A DNA stretch of 64,000 nucleotides from Deinandra increscens subsp. villosa (taxonomy: Eukaryota; Streptophyta; Magnoliopsida; Asterales; Asteraceae). Shown piece after piece: positions 56,253-64,000 of this stretch; positions within the stretch are counted from its first letter, which is position 1; each line of letters starts with the position of its first letter. Below the pieces are notes generated by a model. It was given only the letters and a program-made list of their open reading frames with translations, was not told the origin of the DNA and made no database searches. The stretch is taken from the NCBI GenBank assembly GCA_039602395.1, contig JBCNJP010000008.1:16436354-16500353 (forward strand), read 5' to 3'. A program made the position numbers and the translations under genes.

Positions 56253-59200
56253 ATGTCGGATTTCCAAGCATTCGCTGCTATTCAGTCTCAAATGCAGACG
56301 TTGTTGAACTACGATAATGAGATTGGGACTACTCAGAAAGTACCCAAGTTGCTCAAGTTCGAAGACTACTATAACTGGAAGAAGCGGTTTGAGGCGTATA
56401 TTGGAACTACCGATCCTGATCTATGGATTGCTATGGATGCGCCGTATGTTTATCCGGTTGGTCTCAACAACGTACCCATAATGCAAAGAAATCTGGATCT
56501 AAGTCAGAAAACTGACTACAATAGAGAACAAAAGGCCTTCAGTCTTCTAATTCAAGCATTACCGAAATAGTTATTGCATCAGTTTAAAAGTTGTAAAGAT
56601 TCTCATGAATTATGGACAACTTTGAAGGAACGATGTGAAGACAACGATCAATACAAAAAGAGTAACACGAAGGTCTTGAACAAGGAGTTTGATAACTTTA
56701 AACATTTTGACGGTGAAGGGGGTCCTGAATTGATCTCAAGATATTTTCATCTGTTATCTGAGATGGATACCATTCAGATTAAGAAGGACGATGAGGAACT
56801 TAAAGAAAAATTACTCGAGGGTTTGCCATCAAAATGGGAACCATATGTCTTGATGATTACAAAAGACAAAGATTACTCGAAGTTAACATTTGTGAAGTTG
56901 TTGGGCAAGTTACAAGCGAGAGATTTAGAAATAAAAAATGTGAATACAACACCTGCCGAGGTCCAGAATCCTGAAGTTTACTATGGTTCAAATGCTGCAA
57001 CGATTTCAGGCAAATCTGGTAAATGTTTCAAGTTCAGGAATTTGCCTGGAAATGTTTCAAGTTCAGGAAGTGGAATGAGTTCAAACAATTATGAATACAA
57101 TTATGGATCGGGAGGGTGTAATGTCTCAATTCCGGTAAGTAACCTGATGAACACAAGCAAGATGGCCATATCAGTTACAACGACAGAAGATTATATGGCT
57201 CTTGTGTCTGCTTTGGTGTCATCGTATTATGGGGTTATTACTGGGAAGGTGAGTAATGCAGAATTAATAGAAGAGGATTATGATCAAGTTGATCCTGATG
57301 ATCTGGAGCTTATGGATATTAACTGGCAGTTTGCCATGCTTGCTAGACGGGTCAAGAGATTTCTGAAAAAGACTGGAAGGAAAAGATCTTAATTCGGGTG
57401 GTCGAATTGGATTTGATAAGTCTAAAGTGAGGTGTTATAATTGTTCCAATTTTGGACACTTTGCCCGAGAATGCTCTCAACCTAAGAAGCAGGAATATCA
57501 AAAGTTTGCTCCAAAGACAAATGCTTCTGGAACCAACGTTGCTTCAAATTCAGGGAGTTCTACTAACTCAAATCCTAAATCTGAAAATACTAAAGCCCTA
57601 GTGTCTCAAGAAGACAAAACTTATAACTGAGGTAACTGCATTTGTGGCTGGGAATTTGCCTGGAAATTTTTCAAGTTCAGGAAGTGGAATGAGTTCAAAC
57701 AATTATGAATATAATTATGGATCGGGAGGGTGTAATGTCTCAATTCCGGCAAGTAACCTGATGAACACAAGCAAGATGGCCATGTCGGTTACAACGACAG
57801 AAGATTATATGGCTCTTGTGTCTGCTTTGGTGTCATCGTACTATGGGGTTATTACTGGGAAGGTGAGTAATGCAGAATTAATAGAAGAGGATTATGATCA
57901 AGTTGATCCTGATGATCCGGAGCTTATGGATATTAACTGGCAGTTTGCCATACTTGCTAGACGGGTCAAGTGATTTCTGAAAAAGACTGGAAGGAAAGAT
58001 CTTAATTCGGGTTGTCGAATTGGTTTTGATAAGTCTAAAGTGAGGTGTTATAATTATTCCAATTTTGGACACTTTGCCCGAGAATGCTCTCAACCTAAGA
58101 AGCAGGAATATCAAAAGTTTGCTCCAAAGACAAATGCTTCTGGAACCAACGTTGCTTCAAATTCAGGGAGTTCTACTAACTCAAATCCTAAATCTGAAAA
58201 TACTAAAGCCCTAGTGTCTCAAGAAGACAAAAATTATAATTGGGGTAAACAATTTTCCGATTCATCTACTTTGATTGTTCAACATTTGCAGGATGAATAT
58301 ACCATGACTGAGTCTACCCAAGATGGTGATGAAGTGCATGAAGAAGCAATTGTTGCAGTTAGTGATGGAAACTGTGATGAAGCAAATGTGTCAAACTCAA
58401 CGGATGATAATCAGTCTCTTCTTGAAGAAAAATTGCTTTCATTGCAAATTCAATGTCCGAAAAAGTTGAATCTGATGCTATTCTCTTGTTGGAAAAGCAA
58501 ATTGAAGTTCTAACTGAAGAAATGGAAGCATTGATCAAAGAATGCGAAGCTGAGGTAATAGACACAACAAACGATTTTGAAAATTTGTATCAAAAGAGTC
58601 TCCCATTGAAGCAGCAATATGAGAAGGCTCAGCAAAATGCTGTAGAAATTGCTGATAAGATGATCGCATTACAGAAAGAAATCCAAAAATTGTCTGAAGA
58701 AAACAATAACTTGAAGCAGGAGGTTGGTACTTTGAAAAGAAACAACATCAAGGAATCGGTTGCTTTAATGGCCGATACATCAAAGGTAGTTTCTTATCCT
58801 TCTATGTGTAAATCATGTGATAAGTTTGTTATTGCTAAGAGTACGCTCTTAGATGAAAAGACCAAACTAAATGATTTATCAGTAGCAAGAGCTGATATGA
58901 ATATTTTACAAAGAAAGATGGGAAGGAACCACGAAGGACTTGCTATCAGTACACAAGCAGTTGCATCTTCAAAAATATGAATTTTCAATTCAATCAGAAC
59001 TGCTCGTGTCTACACAGAAGGACTTGGCAAACAGTCAAAAACTTGTGTCAGATCTTAGAAAATGAACTTTTTGAATTAAAACAAAAGATTGACACTTTTC
59101 AAGTTCCATCCTCATTTACCAATTTTCTTTACAATGTTCAAAAAGAAAATGAATCTGGTAAGTTTAGCCAAGTTCCTCCTCCGGTAATCATTACCAATGG

Positions 59201-60002
59201 TCCTTCATCTAATGTCAAAGTGGATGTTACATCTAAATCCACAAAGAATTTGGGTTCATCTCATGAAAAGAAAAGTGATCATCAATCAATTGATTCAAAT
59301 TCTGATAAAACTTCAACAGGAAAATTTGTCTTGGATTCTATGGTTAATGAATTGTTTTATAATGTTTTGGACTTTGATAAGATTGATGATCTCGTGTCTG
59401 AAACTGAAACTGGAAGTTTAAAACCCACTCGACCAACTGTTTCTAAGCCAGATTATCACGATTTTATTTTAAAGCATGATTTTCCAACAATCAAATCTGA
59501 GCTTAAGAAATCGAGTGAGTTTGAACAGAAGCAGATTGCTCGAAGCAAATCTGTGGAAGGAAAAAAGGTTAAGTATGGTGGAGTTGGGTTTGTGCCTGCG
59601 TCTAAACCAAAACATTTTCAACAAGGTTCATCGTCTAATGTCACAAAATCTGAAAAGGCTAAGGCTGACAAACCAACTCAGAATGCAAAGATTGATAAGT
59701 CTTAAAAATGGTTAACCTATCGCTTGAAAGGTTCCGATGTGATGTATAGCGATAAGGATTTCCCATTAGATATGGTTAATCCAAAGCTGATTGATAAAAT
59801 CTTTTCGGGAGGTTATGATCCCAAGTATGATCTCAAAGCGAGGAGTGTGCCCATTAGGATGGGGAATGGTAAAGTCATAATACCAATGGACACACTTGAC
59901 TCGGAGCATTCAGATCATAATTCAGAGTCTGGGTTGGTTAAAAGGGTTAAAAAATCTGCAACATGAAACCAACTAAACCAATTACTTTTCAGCCACCAAG
60001 GG
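56253..60002 (+). pseudogene. gag: gag of element G
   Basis: Starts MSDFQAFAAIQSQMQTLLNY, then the UBN2-like domain (YYNWKKRFEAYIGTTDPDLW) with a TAG at 56568, KVLNKEFDNFKHFDG, and LLEGLPSKWEPYVLM. A 1-bp insertion near 57385 breaks the frame before the first knuckle (CYNCSNFGHFAREC, 57430). A 614-bp segment then repeats, with a second, mutated knuckle (CYNYSNFGHFAREC). Downstream are a coiled coil (58453-58980), a Ser/Lys-rich region to 59705, and a conserved patch (KGSDVMYSDKDFPLDMVNPK) ending at 59966. It stops at a junction with a long LTR. Confidence 0.82.
57039..58266 (+). repeat. 614-bp tandem duplication in gag of G
   Basis: 57041 onward recurs at 57655 onward with only scattered differences (for example gtttcaag/tttttcaag, ctggag/ccggag, aggaaaag/aggaaag). 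It includes the segment before the knuckle and the knuckle itself. The exact ends are within a few bases. Confidence 0.9.
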
Positions 60003-62908
60003 TGTGACAACCGTCAGACTTACCATTAACTATTTCCATTAGTCTCGTTAACGACCCAGTTATACTTTTCATGTCATGTTAGGATCATGTGCGTTCACGT
60101 AACCGAGCCTATCCTAGGTCACTATTTGATTTGTTGCAATATGCGAAATAAATAATCACACATAAATAAATTTTTAAAATTTATTACATGTCACGAGATG
60201 CCATTTGGACGTTTATAAAAATGTATATATTTAATTACTAATTAATTTTAGTAATTTGTTTCGTGGTTTTATGTGTTTCTTGAAAAATTGCTTTTCGTGA
60301 GAAACCGGGTTTCGTATGCGATTTAAGTTTATATGCGTACACATCAACTAAACTTTTCCAGACCAAATATTTCATGTTAAATAAGTTATAAACATTTAGA
60401 AACATTTCTAGTAATTTTATTTTACAAGTTTTGGGGTTAAAATCCATTTATTTGAGTTTTGGGCATTATATGCTTAAAATGGAACTAGAGGGGCTAAATG
60501 TGTAATTTTACAAACTTAAAAATCTGCCCTAAGACTCCCCTCCCCCTCCCTTTCACGTTCATTTTCCCCTCCCCATCTTCTTCCTTACGGTTCTTCATCC
60601 ACACACACACACTCCTTCAAATTTTTGAAATCAACATCAAGCAAGAAAGATTTGGAGTTTCTAAGCTCATTCAAGCTTCAAGGAAGCAAGGAGAAGCTCC
60701 AACCTCGTCTCCTCTTCTCTCATCTGCCCCTCTTCCCCCATCTCTTGTAAGCCCTAAAATCTCTAACATGAAATTGGTTAAATTCATGTGCTAGTCTTGT
60801 GATTTTGTGCATTTTGGTGTGTTAATATGTGCTTGAATTATGTTTTATGTTAAGACAAGTAGTTTTATGAGTTTGGACAGATTTGAGATGATATCATGGC
60901 TGTGATTTTCATGTGGTTACATGCTTACAAGTGTTCTTGAAGAATTTGGGTATATGAGTACTTGAAATTGAAGAATATATATATGCTAGTGGCATGCTTG
61001 AATTTCGATAGGATTGTTGTATGGTTGTTATGAAAACTAGAAATGCATGATAATATGATATCTAATGCGTTACAAGTCTTTACACGAAGTTAGACGAGCA
61101 AAAGATTGGCCAAAACCACAAAAATGTAATTTATACAATAACAAATTTTTGACAGATTCGGCCAGATTTTTAGGTCAACTTGCAGAGGTCATAACTTGCT
61201 TAATTTTGATCGAAATCAGTTGATTCTTTTTCTGTAGTACAGTTTTATGTCTTAAATTTATCTGGGCTACTCGCACGCTTCCTAAAACCTCCGTTTGGTC
61301 ATCCAAAACAATGCTGCTAGTTAGGTGTGCAGTGCTGTATTTTTCTGTGAAAAGTATACTTTACATTTTGGTAAGGCATGATAACCTTGTTTTAATGAGG
61401 GGTTTGTTAAATGAAAATGAGTTTTATATAATAAAAGTAAGATCTGGAAGGTTTCATGTTCAAACTCTAAGTTTTGAATGAGTTATACAAATTTTAAACC
61501 TACTTTGACTATTTTGCAAAAAACTAAAATTTCCAACTTCCGACGCGCATAACTTTCTCAATACTTATCCGATTGAGTTGATTCTTTTTGCAACATTCCC
61601 TAAATGTTGAGTAGTTAGTGCCTGCAAAATTTTAGGATTTAACTCCAAGAAATGATCAATTTAGCTATGTCACCAAATGGTGTGTTAATGTTTGACAAAC
61701 CTGATTTTTAGCCAACTTCGTACGCGCATAACTTCCCCAATTCTTAACCTTTTTAGCTGATTCTTTTTGCAAGATGTTATAAATATTGGGAAGTATATGT
61801 CGGTAAAATTTTAGAACCTAACTCTAAATATGGAGCAAATTAGGCGTATTCCCAAACGGTGTGTTAGTGACAATAATGTTGATTTTTGCAAACTTCCGAC
61901 GTGCATAACTTTCTCATTTCTTAACCTTTTGGATTGATTCTTTTTTAAACAAGTACTAAATGATGTTTAGTATATGCCTGTAAAATTTAAGGAGTTAACT
62001 CCAAGTAATGTGGATTTTAGCTATGTCACTTGATAGGTGCTTGAAGTTTGACTTTCTGGGTCAACTTTGACTTAAGTTGCAATTTCTCGATTTTCTCCCA
62101 AATTAGGACTTGTATGTGCATTATGTGACTTGTATGATCGCGTGAAACATGTTTAGGTGCCTATGTGCTACTTTTCCACCTAGCGACACCTACTAATTTA
62201 ATTAGGCCATATTTTACCCGAATAGGTTAATTTTGACCAACCGGTGGAACCAAGTGCTGAGTACCAGTGCACCCTCAGGTGAGTTCACTCTCTATATTTT
62301 TATGTCTAGTTAGGGACGATAACGCGCGTGGTTGCATCCGGTAAGGATGGTAACCCAAATGGTAAGGTATTTCTTACTAAGTAAATTTCCGACATAAATA
62401 TCATATGCTACACTGAATTGAACTTATTTATTACAAAGTCCTTACAATCGAGCCGTTAATATATAGTAGCGAGGTAATGTTGAGTAGTACTACTGGGGAT
62501 TGACACCCCCGCTCAACGGTGCACGGGATGCACCCTCCCGACTGGCGGTCGGATTGAGATCAATGTTAGCCTACCCACCGTGATCCGTCAAGACACAGGA
62601 AGGCAAATTCATAGGTACCCACTATCAAAACATTGCCAGCTTCGGTTACGAATAATTCAGGTGTACATAACTATAGGCTAGCTACCTACGATATGGAATT
62701 TACTAGTCTTATGATATTGATTGTGTTTTACCTCTCTTTATTCATAAACATTAGGTCTACTTGTGACGGGTAGACCGCTTTAGTGAACTCACCAGCCTTG
62801 GCTGATACTTGATTATTGAATGCTTTTCAGGTTGCTTGGAGGATCATGGATGGCACGGGCTTTGGCAATACTTACCTTTTGTAAAACCCTTTTGGAAATT
62901 GTATTTCA
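60003..62908 (+). repeat. Long LTR-like sequence joined to gag of G
   Basis: Starts TGTGACAACCGTCAG after the gag sequence and continues about 2.9 kb without an ORF of note. It includes a CT-rich plant 5' UTR-like block (60530-60760), three diverged repeats around 61510-61930 (cttccgacgcgcataactttctca-like), and a 3' part typical of Gypsy LTRs. At 62908 it is joined to a second copy of gag sequence with no target duplication, so its real 3' end is probably missing. Confidence 0.6.
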
Positions 62909-62909
62909 G

Positions 62910-64000
62910 ATGTTTTGGACTTTGATAAAATTGATGATCTCGTGTCTGAAACTGAAACTGGAAGTTTAAAACCCACTCGTCCAACTGTTTCTAAGCCAGA
63001 TTATCATGATTTTATTTTAAAGCATGATTTTCCAACAATCAAATCTGATCTTAAGAAATCGAGTGAGTTTGAACAGAAGCAGATTGCTCGAAGCAAATTT
63101 GTGGAAGGAAACAAGGTTAAGTATGGTGGAGTTGGGTTTGTGCCTGCGTCTAAACCAAAACATTTTCAACAAGGTTCATCGTCTAATGTCACAAAATCTG
63201 AAAAGGCTAAGGCTGACAAACCAACTTAGAATGCAAAGATTGATATGTCTTAAAAATGGGTAACCTATCGCTTGAGAGGTTCCGATGTGATGTATAGCGA
63301 TAAGGATTTCCCATTAGATATGGTTAATCCAAAGCTGATTGATAAAATCTTTTCGGGTGGTTATGATCGCAAGTATGATCTCAAAGCGAGGAGTGTGCCC
63401 ATTAGGATGGGGAATGGTAAAGTCATAATACCAATGGATACACTTGACTTGGAGCATTCAGATCATAATTCCGAGTCTGGGTTGGTTAAAAGGGTTAAAA
63501 AATCTGCAACATGAAACCAACTAAACCAACTACTTTTCAGCCACCAAGGGTGTGACAACCGTCAGACTTACCGTTAACTATTTCCGTTAGTCTCGTTAAC
63601 GACCCGGTTATACTTTTCATGTCATGTTAGGATCACGTGCGTTCACGTAACCGAGCCTATCCTAGGTCACTATTTGATTTGTTGCAATATGCGACATAAA
63701 TAATCACACATAAATAAATTTTTATAATTTATTACATGTCACGAGATGTCATTTGGACGTTTATAAAAATGTATATATTTAATTACTAATTAATTTTAGT
63801 AATTTGTTTCGTGGTTTTATGTGTTTCTTGAAATATTGCTTTTCGTGAGAAACCGGGTTTCGTATGCGATTTAAGTTTATGTGCGTACACATCAACTAAA
63901 CTTTTCCGGACCAAATATTTCATGTTAAATAAGTTATAAGCATTTAGAAACATTTCTAGTAATTTTATTTTACAAGTTTTGGGGTTAAAATCCATTTATT
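62910..64000 (+). repeat. Second copy of the gag/LTR unit (offset 3548 bp)
   Basis: Repeats 59362-60452 with few differences: the gag tail (DFDKIDDLVSETETGSLKP onward), the same stop pattern at the end of gag, and the start of the long LTR at 63551. An extra TAG appears in this copy at 63227-63229. The copy runs out of the window. Confidence 0.92.

Larger units (their letters stand above)
55395..64000 (+). mobile_element. Element G: 5' part of a copia (Sirevirus-type) retrotransposon
   Basis: LTR, iMet primer site, GTTCGG leader, then gag. It is related to E but not identical. No pol is reached before the window ends. The gag is rearranged by a 614-bp tandem duplication and by a 3548-bp tandem duplication that includes a long foreign LTR. 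Confidence 0.8.

Noticed and set aside
60003..62908. Simple solo-LTR insertion in gag of G
   Set aside because: The flanks do not show a target duplication, and the sequence after it is a second copy of upstream gag, so tandem duplication explains the junction better.

Overview
This window is a stretch of plant nuclear heterochromatin made almost entirely of nested transposable elements. I see no intact host gene, tRNA or rRNA. The elements are mainly Ty1/copia of the Sirevirus (SIRE/Maximus) type: gag with CCHC knuckles, pol in the order protease-integrase-RT-RNase H, a long extra ORF after pol in the 'envelope position', CGG-rich repeated motifs, and a primer site TGGTATCAGAGC (initiator-Met tRNA). 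The style of the env-position ORFs and of the TGTCACACCCC long LTRs suggests an Asteraceae genome (lettuce, sunflower or chrysanthemum group); that is inference, not proof.

Layout. (1) 1-21925 is a nest at least five levels deep. A minus-strand LINE (20091-21925) was hit by minus-strand copia B (LTR 19346-20090, gag 18255-19266). B's gag zinc knuckle was hit by minus-strand copia C, present as two truncated head-to-tail LTRs. C's LTR was split by plus-strand Sirevirus D (399-17784, TSD gtccg/gcccg). D's gag was split by a 4.6-kb CACTA DNA transposon (2008-6596, TSD aat). (2) 21926-43228 is a 5'-truncated Sirevirus H whose RNase H-end/spacer/env-position region occurs three times. Two copies are tandem units of 4977 bp. 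Copy 2 is cut by a TGTCACACCC-type LTR that runs into a 500-N gap. Copy 3 is cut by complete non-autonomous element I (37184-40843, TSD cagat). (3) 43229-55394 is a minus-strand copia gag (F) split by element E (45407-54990), a gag-only LTR element that itself contains a 3.6-kb solo LTR (47598-51209, TSD gaatg). (4) 55395-64000 is the 5' part of element G, whose gag carries a 614-bp tandem duplication and is joined to a tandem 3548-bp duplication involving another long LTR.

Most unusual signal: H and E, which differ in coding content, share a non-coding block with up to three consecutive hairpin modules. Inside each module the core sequence is nearly constant, while the outer stem (and a small apical stem) changes completely from module to module yet stays complementary. 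That is the covariation expected of a functional RNA structure; I do not recognise the family. A second idea worth testing is a candidate 0.52-kb intron with a consistent donor and acceptor directly before the env-position ATG in all three H copies.

All retroelement ORFs carry stops or frameshifts, so they are annotated as pseudogenes. LTR comparisons by eye put D (5 substitutions in about 650 bp) and I (about 6 in about 637 bp) as recent insertions, and E (about two dozen in about 362 bp) as older.
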